Source: Bacteroidota bacterium (lineage in GTDB: Bacteria > Bacteroidota > Bacteroidia > Bacteroidales > Tannerellaceae). Taken from it: 64,000 nucleotides of DNA. The notes below the pieces were generated by a model that ran no database searches, was not told the DNA's origin, and worked only from the letters and a program-made list of their open reading frames with translations. The translations under genes were made by a program, and so were the position numbers. Below, piece after piece: positions 17,282 to 25,569 of this stretch. The number at the start of each line of letters is the position of its first letter. Within the stretch, counting starts at the first letter, position 1. The stretch is from assembly GCA_023429375.1 (NCBI GenBank), contig JAEYVY010000001.1, positions 1 through 64,000 of the forward strand, in the 5' to 3' direction.

Positions 17282-18088
17282 ATGGATTATACCTCTTTTG
17301 AATATAAGAGACTCGATCATATAACAACTCTCGCTGTAGATATTGGCACCTATTTGCTTGCATCTGGAGCGCATTGTGGGCGCATTACGCGAAATATAAA
17401 TCGTATCGTTAATACATGGGGAATCACTATTCACCTGAATTTCTCCTATACCGGGATTCTGGCAACGGCCTATTACGATGAATTTCCGGAAATGCCGGTG
17501 ACCATTTATAAACGTTCGCCGGTTCACGGTGTCAACTTTGCAGCAATCAATGAGATAAGTCAATTATCCTGGCTGGTGCATACCGAAAAACTAGCCTTAG
17601 AAGAAACGGCAGAATTGTTCCGTGAGATAAAGGAAAAGAAGCCGTATCCGAAGTCCCTCTTACTTCCGGCTATAGGTATGTCCTGCGCTTGTTTGTGTAT
17701 CGTTGCCGGAGGAGATTGGCGTGATGCACTCATTGCTTTTATCGCTTCAATTTGCGGGATGATGGTTCGCCTCGAAATTATCAAGTATAATTATAATCCG
17801 ATGATTTCGTTTATCGTCGCAGCCTTTGTAACCTCTTTAATCACCGGACTGAACGTCATCGGCTTTTTTGAGCCTGTTTGGGGAGAAAGCTTGGCTCCCG
17901 ATCGTGCACTGGCTACTGCCGTTCTGTATCTTGTTCCCGGCGTACCGCTTACCAACTGTATCATCGACCTGATCGAGGGGTATGTCCCGTCGGCCATTGC
18001 TCGTGGTGTTTTTGGTGCTTTTATCCTTCTATGTATAGCCTTGGGCATGTCTATCAGTATCTTGTTGTTTGGAATAAATAATTTTTAG
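17282..18088 (+). CDS. ThrE-type threonine/serine exporter, N-terminal subunit
   Basis: A 268-residue protein of the DUF1212/ThrE family. Residues 1-120 form the soluble domain that precedes the channel (with SGAHCGRITRNINRI), and about residues 125-265 hold five hydrophobic segments. In Corynebacterium ThrE both halves are one protein; here, as in yeast-type and many bacterial pairs, the second half is a separate gene starting 3 bp later. Likely role: export of small amino acids across the inner membrane. Substrate is inferred from family only. Confidence 0.85.
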   Translation: MDYTSFEYKRLDHITTLAVDIGTYLLASGAHCGRITRNINRIVNTWGITIHLNFSYTGILATAYYDEFPEMPVTIYKRSPVHGVNFAAINEISQLSWLVHTEKLALEETAELFREIKEKKPYPKSLLLPAIGMSCACLCIVAGGDWRDALIAFIASICGMMVRLEIIKYNYNPMISFIVAAFVTSLITGLNVIGFFEPVWGESLAPDRALATAVLYLVPGVPLTNCIIDLIEGYVPSAIARGVFGAFILLCIALGMSISILLFGINNF

Positions 18089-18091
18089 CTC

Positions 18092-18622
18092 ATGTTACCC
18101 GAAAGCATCATATTAGCTACTTTGTTTGACATTCTGATGGGAGGAATCATCGCTGTCGGATGGGGAGTTCTTTTCAATACACCCCGTCAAGTGCTTTATG
18201 TCGCCTTTTTGTTGGGTGGTTTAGGGCATAGTATTCGTTTTCTCTTACTGGAGGCTTGTGGAGCCCCGCTGGTTCTGGCTACGTTGGCGGGTACTGTCTT
18301 TATTGGATTTCTAGGTATAGCCTTTGCTCGCAAGGTCGATACTCCCCCGGTCATCTTTACGATGCCGGCCTGTATAACCATGATTCCGGGGATGTATGCC
18401 TACCATACCATGTTGGGATTCATAAAGATGGCCGGATCGGATATCACAGTTCAGGATCCCACCTTGGTGTCGCAGACAGCACATTATTTTGTGATTACCA
18501 TCTCACTATTGTTTACGCTGTCCATCGGTATTTCAATCGGTTCCTTGCTGTTTCGCAAGAAAACAGCTCGTGAGATCAAACTGAATCCTACAAGCTGGTC
18601 TCTATTCAGAAACAAGCAGTAG
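18092..18622 (+). CDS. ThrE-type threonine/serine exporter, C-terminal subunit (DUF3815)
   Basis: A 176-residue membrane protein with about five hydrophobic segments and the family's MPACITMIPGMYAY motif near residue 90. It is the partner of the preceding ThrE N-terminal subunit and lies 3 bp behind it, so the two are made together. The last residues (KKTAREIKLN) are basic and probably cytoplasmic. Confidence 0.85.
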   Translation: MLPESIILATLFDILMGGIIAVGWGVLFNTPRQVLYVAFLLGGLGHSIRFLLLEACGAPLVLATLAGTVFIGFLGIAFARKVDTPPVIFTMPACITMIPGMYAYHTMLGFIKMAGSDITVQDPTLVSQTAHYFVITISLLFTLSIGISIGSLLFRKKTAREIKLNPTSWSLFRNKQ

Positions 18623-18689
18623 GGAAGGGCTGCACCATCCTCCTTGCTGTTTTCTGGAGTCAACAAGCCGGTATTTGTTTCCAAATTTG

Positions 18690-18697
18690 TATATTTG
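18690..18697 (+). promoter_or_regulatory. -7 box for the LRR protein
   Basis: tatatttg matches TAnnTTTG, 55 bp before the ATG. No well-spaced -33 box is clear. Confidence 0.5.
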
Positions 18698-18752
18698 TTT
18701 TTATTGATGCCCATAGGCATGTATTATCACTAGTCAAATCAAATTTATTAGG

Positions 18753-20105
18753 ATGAAAAAGAATTTTTACGCTTTACTTATTATTGTTTTTTTACTTCCC
18801 GGATTTAGTTTAAAAGCCGAGACATACGATCCCCATGATTTGTCAAAATTAAAGGCATTCATGGAACAATCCTCAGAGGGTAAACGAAATATCGATATCC
18901 TATGGGAAGATGCCCCGTCTGAACTGGCCGTTGATGGAAGTAACTGGCTGGAGGGTGTGAGTCCCTTCGTGACATGGGGTGATGGACGATTGCTTGAAGT
19001 CAACGTGCGTTATAAGTACTTGAACGGAATTGTAGACTTTGAAGATTGTACCTCGCTTTTAGATCTGGTGATGCGAAATAACAATTTCACTTCGGTAAAT
19101 GTAAAAGGCTGTACAAGTCTTAAGGGGCTTTATGTCTGTGTAAATAAAGTTACTTCAATTAATCTGGAAGGTTGTAATAACCTGCGTACAATTTCGGCAA
19201 GCAGTAATGAATTTACCACACTAGATGTGGCGAATAAATCCAAATTGGAGGTAATTTATCTCCCGTATAGCAGACTCGAATCACTCGACTTGACCGGATG
19301 CTATTCATTGAAAGAATTGCTTTTTACAAAAAGGGGAACGATTACCAGCCTCGATCTTTCGGATTGTCGCGAATTAGTGAAGTTGGAATGCTTCGGTAAC
19401 CAGCTTACCTCACTCGATCTGAGCCATAATCCGAAGTTGAAGAAATTGGTACTAACCGAAAAGGATTTTACCAATCCCATCACTTCCCTGAATATTAGCG
19501 GTTGCCAACTGCTGGATTCGTATGATTTCATTGGCTTATTACCTGATCTGGAAACTTTGAATATTTCCAATTGCGGATTGGATCAAATCGATTTGAGTGC
19601 GAATAAAAAATTAAAGGTTCTGGAAGCGGGAGAACAGGAACTCTCGGTTGCTGAACAAGAAGTTGTTGATGGAAGGCTTAATCTCGATGTTCTGGACCTA
19701 TCGGGTATTTCAGTTACCCCATCGGATGGAGGTGTATTTGCCGACGGATCGATACTTTGGACAGACCTTCCTGTCGGAAAAGGAGAGTATGCTTATTCGT
19801 TTACCACTCCATTACCTGCAGGAGTGACCGGCACTCCTTTGAGTGGATCGGTTACTGTACCCTGGATAAATGCCGGCACTCCGGTATCGAATGTAATTGT
19901 TGAGGAGAATCCGGTCCATATTCATGGAGGGAATGGAATGCTGTATATACGTACGGAAATACCTCAAACTATTCATGTTTATAACCTCATGGGTGTATTG
20001 GTAAAACAAGCATCAAAAGTTACGGATGCATCCTTTACTCTTTCGCGAGGGATTTATTTCGTACAAGTAGGAGATAGTGTAGTCAGAAAGACCATAGTTA
20101 GATAA
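18753..20105 (+). CDS. secreted leucine-rich-repeat protein with T9SS-like C-terminal tail
   Basis: A 450-residue exported protein. A signal peptide (MKKNFYALLIIVFLLPGFSLKA) is followed from about residue 75 to 320 by irregular leucine-rich repeats of the BspA-like kind (LTSLDLS, LETLNIS and similar). Residues 320-380 look like a beta-sandwich linker, and the last 65 residues (IHVYNLMGVLVKQ ... LSRGIYFVQVG ... KTIVR) resemble a type IX secretion sorting domain. It is therefore probably surface-exposed and may bind host or bacterial ligands; that is inference. It stands alone between its promoter and a terminator. Confidence 0.8.
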   Translation: MKKNFYALLIIVFLLPGFSLKAETYDPHDLSKLKAFMEQSSEGKRNIDILWEDAPSELAVDGSNWLEGVSPFVTWGDGRLLEVNVRYKYLNGIVDFEDCTSLLDLVMRNNNFTSVNVKGCTSLKGLYVCVNKVTSINLEGCNNLRTISASSNEFTTLDVANKSKLEVIYLPYSRLESLDLTGCYSLKELLFTKRGTITSLDLSDCRELVKLECFGNQLTSLDLSHNPKLKKLVLTEKDFTNPITSLNISGCQLLDSYDFIGLLPDLETLNISNCGLDQIDLSANKKLKVLEAGEQELSVAEQEVVDGRLNLDVLDLSGISVTPSDGGVFADGSILWTDLPVGKGEYAYSFTTPLPAGVTGTPLSGSVTVPWINAGTPVSNVIVEENPVHIHGGNGMLYIRTEIPQTIHVYNLMGVLVKQASKVTDASFTLSRGIYFVQVGDSVVRKTIVR

Positions 20106-20151
20106 GATTAGATAGAAGAAAGTAAGTTCGGACGAAAGGTCGCGAACCGGA

Positions 20152-20181
20152 AAGAGACGCATAATCTGCGTCTCTTTTTTG
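20152..20181 (+). terminator. terminator after the LRR protein
   Basis: agagacgca (20153-20161) pairs with tgcgtctct (20167-20175), followed by six T. Confidence 0.85.
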
Positions 20182-20262
20182 TTGCGGGGAAGAAGTTTTA
20201 AATGCTAGCCTTGAACCACAAATAATGCCAACATTAAATTTCGACCTTGTTCATTTTTTATG

Positions 20263-20270
20263 TACTTTTG
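20263..20270 (+). promoter_or_regulatory. -7 box for the CoA hydrolase/transferase gene
   Basis: tacttttg matches TAnnTTTG, 56 bp before the ATG. Confidence 0.55.
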
Positions 20271-20326
20271 TCCAAGTGAAAAATTCCACCTTAAAAGGTA
20301 ACACATAAGAACATAACTACAATATC

Positions 20327-21820
20327 ATGGCTTTGAAATTTATTACAGCTGACGAAGCTGCTTCGTACATTAACCACGACGACACAGTCGGATTCAGCGG
20401 ATTTACCGCAGCCGGTTGTCCGAAAGTGGTTCCAGCAGCAATTGCCAAACGAGCAAAAGAAGAACACGAAAAAGGAAATCCTTTTAAAATCGGTGTATGT
20501 ACCGGTGCATCTACCGGAGATAAAATCGATGGAGAATTAGCCCGCGCCAATGCTATCAAGTTCCGCACCCCGTATCAATCCAACAAAGATATGCGCGCTT
20601 CTCTTAACTCGCATGATGCACAATATTTCGATATGCACTTGTCTGAGTTGGCGCAAAATCTGCGTTATGGCTTTTTAGGAAAGATCAACGCCGTAATTGT
20701 TGAGGCGGCAGATGTGACAGAAGACGGCGAAATTATCTTAACAGCTGGTGTAGGTATAGCTCCTACGCTTTGTCAATTGGCCGACAAGATTATTATCGAG
20801 CTAAACGCATTCCATCCGAAAGAAATCCGCGGAATGCATGACATCTATCAGCCGTTAGACCCTCCTTACCGTCGTGAGATACCTATCTATAAACCATCAG
20901 ACAGAATAGGAACTCCCTATGTAAAGGTTGATCCGAAAAAGATCGTTGGTATCGTTCAAACGAATTTGGAAAATGAAGGTGGCGAATTCTCTCCGCTTGA
21001 CGAAACAACGATGGCTATCGGTAAGAATGTGGCAAGCTTCTTGGTTTCTGAAATCAAGAGCGGTCGTTTGCCTAAGGAATTCGTTCCTCTACAAAGTGGT
21101 GTGGGTAATGTTGCCAATGCCGTATTAGGCTGTATGGGCGAAAACCCTGAAATCCCTGCCTTCAATGTATATACGGAAGTAATTCAGGACGCTGTTATCT
21201 CGTTAATGAAAAACGGACGTGTGAAATTTGCCAGCGGCTGTTCATTGACCGTTAGCAACGAGGTGATGAAAGAAATCTACGCTGACCTTGACTTCTTCAA
21301 AGACAAGATTTTGCTTCGTCCACAAGAAATATCAAATAATCCAGAGGTGGCTCGCCGCTTAGGATTGGTGACCATTAATACTGCTCTCGAAGCTGATATC
21401 TTCGGTAATATCAACTCAACTCACGTTACCGGTACTCGTATGATGAACGGAATCGGTGGGTCGGGCGATTTTACCCGCTCAGCTATGTTATCTATCTTCA
21501 CTACGCCATCAACGGCTAAGGGAGGAAAAATCAGTGCCTTCGTACCGATGGTTTCTCACCTCGACCACAGTGAACACTCAGTTAAGGTGTTGATTACCGA
21601 ATACGGGGTAGCTGACTTGAGAGGCAAATCACCAATCCAACGTGCACGCACTATCATCGACAACTGTGTGCATCCGGACTACAAACCGCTGCTGAATGCT
21701 TACCTTGAAATGGGTATCAAAGGACATACTCCTCAGAATCTGAAGTCTTGCTTTGCCTTCCACTTAGAACTGGAAAAAAGCGGCGATATGAGAAATGTAA
21801 ACTGGGAAGATTATAAATAA
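20327..21820 (+). CDS. acetyl-CoA hydrolase/transferase family protein (likely acetate:succinate CoA-transferase)
   Basis: A 497-residue enzyme of the Cat1/AarC-type CoA-transferase family. It covers both homologous halves: the N-terminal domain with GFSGFTAAGCPK and GVCTGAS, and the C-terminal domain with GIGGSGDF and EYGVADLRG. In anaerobes this enzyme swaps CoA between succinate, acetate or propionate, linking fermentation end products to ATP yield. The hydrolase activity name is historical; transferase activity is more likely. It has its own promoter and terminator. Confidence 0.9.
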   Translation: MALKFITADEAASYINHDDTVGFSGFTAAGCPKVVPAAIAKRAKEEHEKGNPFKIGVCTGASTGDKIDGELARANAIKFRTPYQSNKDMRASLNSHDAQYFDMHLSELAQNLRYGFLGKINAVIVEAADVTEDGEIILTAGVGIAPTLCQLADKIIIELNAFHPKEIRGMHDIYQPLDPPYRREIPIYKPSDRIGTPYVKVDPKKIVGIVQTNLENEGGEFSPLDETTMAIGKNVASFLVSEIKSGRLPKEFVPLQSGVGNVANAVLGCMGENPEIPAFNVYTEVIQDAVISLMKNGRVKFASGCSLTVSNEVMKEIYADLDFFKDKILLRPQEISNNPEVARRLGLVTINTALEADIFGNINSTHVTGTRMMNGIGGSGDFTRSAMLSIFTTPSTAKGGKISAFVPMVSHLDHSEHSVKVLITEYGVADLRGKSPIQRARTIIDNCVHPDYKPLLNAYLEMGIKGHTPQNLKSCFAFHLELEKSGDMRNVNWEDYK

Positions 21821-21842
21821 ATCCTCTGCTTAAAGCAAACAG

Positions 21843-21878
21843 ACTGCCTTATGACTTCGTTCATGAGGCAGTTTTTTT
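21843..21878 (+). terminator. terminator after the CoA-transferase gene
   Basis: actgccttatga (21843-21854) pairs with tcatgaggcagt (21861-21872), then seven T. Confidence 0.9.
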
Positions 21879-21910
21879 ATACCCTCACCGCTGGTTGCCT
21901 GACACAGCAT

Positions 21911-21978
21911 TGTAACCCTACTGTAACCCTCATTTCAACCCTGTTTAACACAATCTTAATATCAATGTGCGTCTTTTG
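21911..21978 (+). promoter_or_regulatory. Pho-box-like array and promoter of pstCAB-phoU
   Basis: Four 7-bp units recur every 11 bp: TGTAACC (21911), TGTAACC (21922), TTTCAAC (21933), TTTAACA (21944), with a weaker CTTAATA at 21955. An imperfect -7 box, gtcttttg, lies at 21971-21978. The last two units fall where a -33 element would be, as in PhoB-activated promoters. The same register is seen at pstS (35571-35643). Confidence 0.75.
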
Positions 21979-22003
21979 TAATAGTAAATAAGGACAGAAC
22001 AAC

Positions 22004-23203
22004 GTGAGAAGATTTATTGAGAAAATAGTAGAAGGAGGTTTTCTGATTAGTGGAAGTGTAACCAGTCTGGCTATCCTGCTGATCATCCTCTTCCTTTTCA
22101 AAGAAGCCGGGGGATTATTCAACAGTCCCGTTGTGGAAGACGGCTATGTGATAGCAGTCCATAAAGAAAACCCGGTCAAACACCTTTCCGCCGAAACGCT
22201 CATGGATATCTTTGACGAAGAGATTACCAACTGGAGTGATGTCAGCGAAAAAGAATCCGGTATCGATCAGGAAATTCTGGTGTTCCGTTTTTCCGATCTG
22301 ACCGATTATTATTCTGAGGAAGAGTTAGGTAGTGAGTTTCAGTATATACCCGATAAAATCAATGAGCTGGTGGCCCGTGAGCCGGGCATCATCGCTTTCA
22401 TTCCCGTTCAGTATGTGGCAGATAATTTTCAAGGACGTGTGCTGGACGACGATAAGATCGCATTAGCCGATTTCTTTGCCGGAACACAATGGTATCCCAC
22501 TGCAACACCCGCTCCGGTATTCGGACTGATCCCCTTGCTGCTTGGCACTTTATTAGTCAGTTTTGGCGCCATTCTGCTTTCCCTCCCGTTCGGATTGGCT
22601 GTTGCTATCTATCTGGCGGAAATAGCCAGCAAGCGAACGCGTGAAATCCTAAAGCCGATAATCGAACTGCTGGCCGGAATCCCTTCCGTTGTCTTTGGAT
22701 TTTTCGGGCTTGTGGTCCTTGTTCCGTTCATCCAGCGCCTGTTAGACCTTCCGGTCGGAGAGACCGCCTTTGCAGGAAGCGTAGTATTGGGAATTATGGC
22801 TTTACCTACCATTATTACGGTAGCCGAAGATTCGATGCGCACTACGCCCTCAGCGATGAAGGAAGCCAGCCTCGCTCTGGGCGCAACTAGGTGGCAAACC
22901 ATCTATAAAGTCATCATACCCTATTCCATCTCCGGCATTACCTCTGCAGTAGTTTTGGGCATAGGCCGCGCCATTGGCGAAACGATGGCTGTGCTGATGG
23001 TGACCGGTAATGCGGCTGTTATCCCTACATCTTTTTTCGAACCCGTACGAACCATTCCCGCTACGATTGCCGCCGAATTAGGCGAGGCACCTGCCGGGGG
23101 AGCACATTACCAGTCTTTATTTCTGTTAGGTGCCGTGTTGTTTGTCATCACCCTTTTGCTCAGTTTTACGGTCGAGTATATTTCATCCAAAAGAAAGTTC
23201 TAG
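22004..23203 (+). CDS. pstC: phosphate ABC transporter permease PstC with a periplasmic insertion
   Basis: A 399-residue inner-membrane permease of the high-affinity phosphate transporter. A first membrane segment (about residues 15-33) is followed by a 130-residue periplasmic region, then the usual PstC core of five membrane segments with the EAA loop (KEASLALGATRWQT) that contacts PstB. Ordinary PstC is about 300 residues; the extra part (about 45-150) resembles PstS: VHKENPVKHL ... IF ... NWSDV matches VHPSNPVKYL ... IF ... NWKDV of the pstS product in this window. The start is GTG 22004. pstA follows after 4 bp. Confidence 0.92.
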   Translation: MRRFIEKIVEGGFLISGSVTSLAILLIILFLFKEAGGLFNSPVVEDGYVIAVHKENPVKHLSAETLMDIFDEEITNWSDVSEKESGIDQEILVFRFSDLTDYYSEEELGSEFQYIPDKINELVAREPGIIAFIPVQYVADNFQGRVLDDDKIALADFFAGTQWYPTATPAPVFGLIPLLLGTLLVSFGAILLSLPFGLAVAIYLAEIASKRTREILKPIIELLAGIPSVVFGFFGLVVLVPFIQRLLDLPVGETAFAGSVVLGIMALPTIITVAEDSMRTTPSAMKEASLALGATRWQTIYKVIIPYSISGITSAVVLGIGRAIGETMAVLMVTGNAAVIPTSFFEPVRTIPATIAAELGEAPAGGAHYQSLFLLGAVLFVITLLLSFTVEYISSKRKF

Positions 23204-23207
23204 ACAA

Positions 23208-24098
23208 ATGAATCTATCTATACAAAAAGAAAAGCAGATTGATCAACGTAAGCACTTCATCCAACGTGCTGTATTTGGTTTTTTTACCTTCCTTAGTTAT
23301 GGGGTCGTCGCCATCCTGTTTACGATTCTCGGGTTTATCCTGGTCAAAGGAGCAGGCGTGATTAGCTGGGACTTCCTGACCAAAGCACCCGAAGAGGGGA
23401 TGACGGCAGGCGGTATCTATCCGGCCATTATCGGAACGCTCTGTCTGGTTTTGGGAAGTAGCCTTATAAGCTTTCCTATAGGGATTATGAGCGGCATTTA
23501 TATGAATGAGTATGCGACCAATGGCAAGCTGATTCGCTTCATCCGGATTATGACGAACAATCTGAGTGGTGTTCCGTCTGTTGTGTTTGGCTTATTCGGC
23601 ATGGCTCTCTTTGTGAATACGATGGGTTTTGGAGACTCTATCCTGGCTGGTTCGCTTACTCTAGCCCTGCTTTCGTTGCCGCTGGTGATTCGTACTACCG
23701 AAGAAGCACTGAAGAGTGTAGACAATAGCTTCCGTCACGGAAGCCTGGCCTTGGGAGCCACCAAATTGCAGACTATCCGACGTGTTGTCTTGCCTATGGC
23801 ATTCCCTAATATCATTACAGGACTCATTCTCTCTATCGGACGTATTTCCGGTGAGACGGCACCCATCCTGTTTACCGTCGCTGCCTATTTCCTGCCACAG
23901 CTGCCTACGAGTATATTCGATCAGGTGATGGCCTTGCCTTATCACTTGTATGTCATCTCTACCAGTGGGACGGATATCGAGGCTTCCCGGGGGATGGCCT
24001 ATGGAACGGCCTTGGTCCTTGTGGGCATCGTCCTGATCGTCAATCTGCTGGCCAATGCCCTGCGCAGTTTCTTTGCTAAAAAAGTTAAAATGAATTAA
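23208..24098 (+). CDS. pstA: phosphate ABC transporter permease PstA
   Basis: A 296-residue permease with six membrane segments and the EAA-type loop (HGSLALGATKLQT). It pairs with PstC to form the channel. The reading frame extends back to 23130 inside pstC, but ATG 23208, 4 bp after the pstC stop, gives the normal length. Its stop overlaps the pstB start by one base. Confidence 0.95.
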   Translation: MNLSIQKEKQIDQRKHFIQRAVFGFFTFLSYGVVAILFTILGFILVKGAGVISWDFLTKAPEEGMTAGGIYPAIIGTLCLVLGSSLISFPIGIMSGIYMNEYATNGKLIRFIRIMTNNLSGVPSVVFGLFGMALFVNTMGFGDSILAGSLTLALLSLPLVIRTTEEALKSVDNSFRHGSLALGATKLQTIRRVVLPMAFPNIITGLILSIGRISGETAPILFTVAAYFLPQLPTSIFDQVMALPYHLYVISTSGTDIEASRGMAYGTALVLVGIVLIVNLLANALRSFFAKKVKMN

Positions 24099-24862
24099 TG
24101 ATACAAACTATGTATAAGATCGACACCCAACAGGTAAATTTCTATTACGGCGATTTCCATGCCTTGAAAGATATAACGATGCAAATCGAAGCAAATACGT
24201 CGATTGCCTTAATCGGACCTTCCGGCTGTGGGAAATCTACCTACCTGCGTCTCTTCAACCGGATGAACGATCTGATCCCCGAAACACGATTGACGGGTAC
24301 GATTCGGATAGACGGCCGGGATATCTATACCAAAAATGAAAATGTAGATCGCCTGCGTAAAAATGTGGGAATGGTTTTCCAAAAGCCCAATCCCTTTCCG
24401 AAATCCATCTTCGAAAATGTGGCCTACGGGTTACGCGTAAATGGCGTCAACGATCAGGCTTTTATTGAAGAGACGGTGGTCGACACACTCAAGAGAGTTG
24501 TTTTGTGGGATGAGGTCAAGGACAAATTGAAAGAGTCGGCTTTTGCCCTTTCCGGCGGACAACAACAACGTTTGTGCATAGCCCGTGCACTGGCCATTTC
24601 TCCTTCTGTTCTGTTGATGGACGAACCCACTTCGGCGCTCGACCCTATTTCTACGGGAAAGATAGAAGACCTTATCCATGAACTCAAGCAGCAGTATACG
24701 ATTGTTATCGTGACGCATAATATGCAACAAGCGGCACGAGTGAGCGATAAAACAGGCTATTTTTATATGGGTGAACTAATCGAGTACGGTGATACGCGTA
24801 AGATATTTACCAATCCCGAAAAAGAAAGCACGCAAAACTACATAACCGGTCGCTTCGGCTAA
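24098..24862 (+). CDS. pstB: phosphate ABC transporter ATP-binding protein PstB
   Basis: A 254-residue ATPase with Walker A GPSGCGKST (40-48), signature LSGGQQQR, Walker B LLMDEPTSALD and switch His in VTHNM. The sequence is typical PstB, including FQKPNPFPKSI after the Q-loop. It overlaps pstA by one base; ATG 24110 is an alternative start. phoU follows 18 bp later. Confidence 0.97.
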   Translation: MIQTMYKIDTQQVNFYYGDFHALKDITMQIEANTSIALIGPSGCGKSTYLRLFNRMNDLIPETRLTGTIRIDGRDIYTKNENVDRLRKNVGMVFQKPNPFPKSIFENVAYGLRVNGVNDQAFIEETVVDTLKRVVLWDEVKDKLKESAFALSGGQQQRLCIARALAISPSVLLMDEPTSALDPISTGKIEDLIHELKQQYTIVIVTHNMQQAARVSDKTGYFYMGELIEYGDTRKIFTNPEKESTQNYITGRFG

Positions 24863-24880
24863 CCATAGAAAAGAAAACGT

Positions 24881-25561
24881 ATGAAAGTAATCGAGCAAGA
24901 AATAAAATCATTAAAGAATAGCATCAGTGAGATGTGGAACTTGGTCCGCCAGCAGCTATTCAATGCCGGCGAAGCCATGCTGACCGGCGATAAGGAACTA
25001 GCTTATAAAGTCATCAGCCGTGAGCGACGGGTAAACGCCTTCGAACTCAAGATCGATAGTGACTGCGAAGATATCATTGCCCTGTATGCACCCGTGGCCA
25101 TCGACCTACGGTTTGTACTGGCTATGTATAAGATCAATACGAATCTGGAGCGCTTGGGCGATTTTGCCGAGAGCATTGCCCGCTTTGCCGGCAACCTGCC
25201 TGATGGAGAGCCGGTCCATCCGGAGCTGATCCAACTTACACGTGTCGAAATCATGCTGCACGAACTACTGGAGATGCTGGCCCTTGCTCAGGAAGCCTTC
25301 GAAAAAGAAGATTCCGAGATAGCGTCTCGCATATTTTTGAAAGACAATCTGGTCGACGAAATCAATATGGCCTCTACCCGCATCATTGCAGACTATATAG
25401 AGAACAATCCCGGCAGTGCCCTGAACGGACTCTATATGGCCGGGGTTATCCGTAAGATGGAACGCTTCGGCGACCATTGCACGAATATCGCCGAAGAGTT
25501 GATTTTTTATCTTGAGGCCAAGGTGTTGAAGCACATAGGCAGTGCCGATCCCAAAGTCTGA
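24881..25561 (+). CDS. phoU: phosphate signalling protein PhoU
   Basis: A 226-residue all-helical protein made of two PhoU repeats, each with the metal-binding E/DxxxD-type motif (NLERLGDFAESIA and KMERFGDHCTNIA). PhoU links PstB to the phosphate-sensing kinase and represses the Pho response when phosphate is ample. It ends the pstCAB-phoU operon and converges on the fucosidase gene with an 8-bp gap; no terminator is visible. Confidence 0.96.
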   Translation: MKVIEQEIKSLKNSISEMWNLVRQQLFNAGEAMLTGDKELAYKVISRERRVNAFELKIDSDCEDIIALYAPVAIDLRFVLAMYKINTNLERLGDFAESIARFAGNLPDGEPVHPELIQLTRVEIMLHELLEMLALAQEAFEKEDSEIASRIFLKDNLVDEINMASTRIIADYIENNPGSALNGLYMAGVIRKMERFGDHCTNIAEELIFYLEAKVLKHIGSADPKV

Positions 25562-25569
25562 CCGGTATC

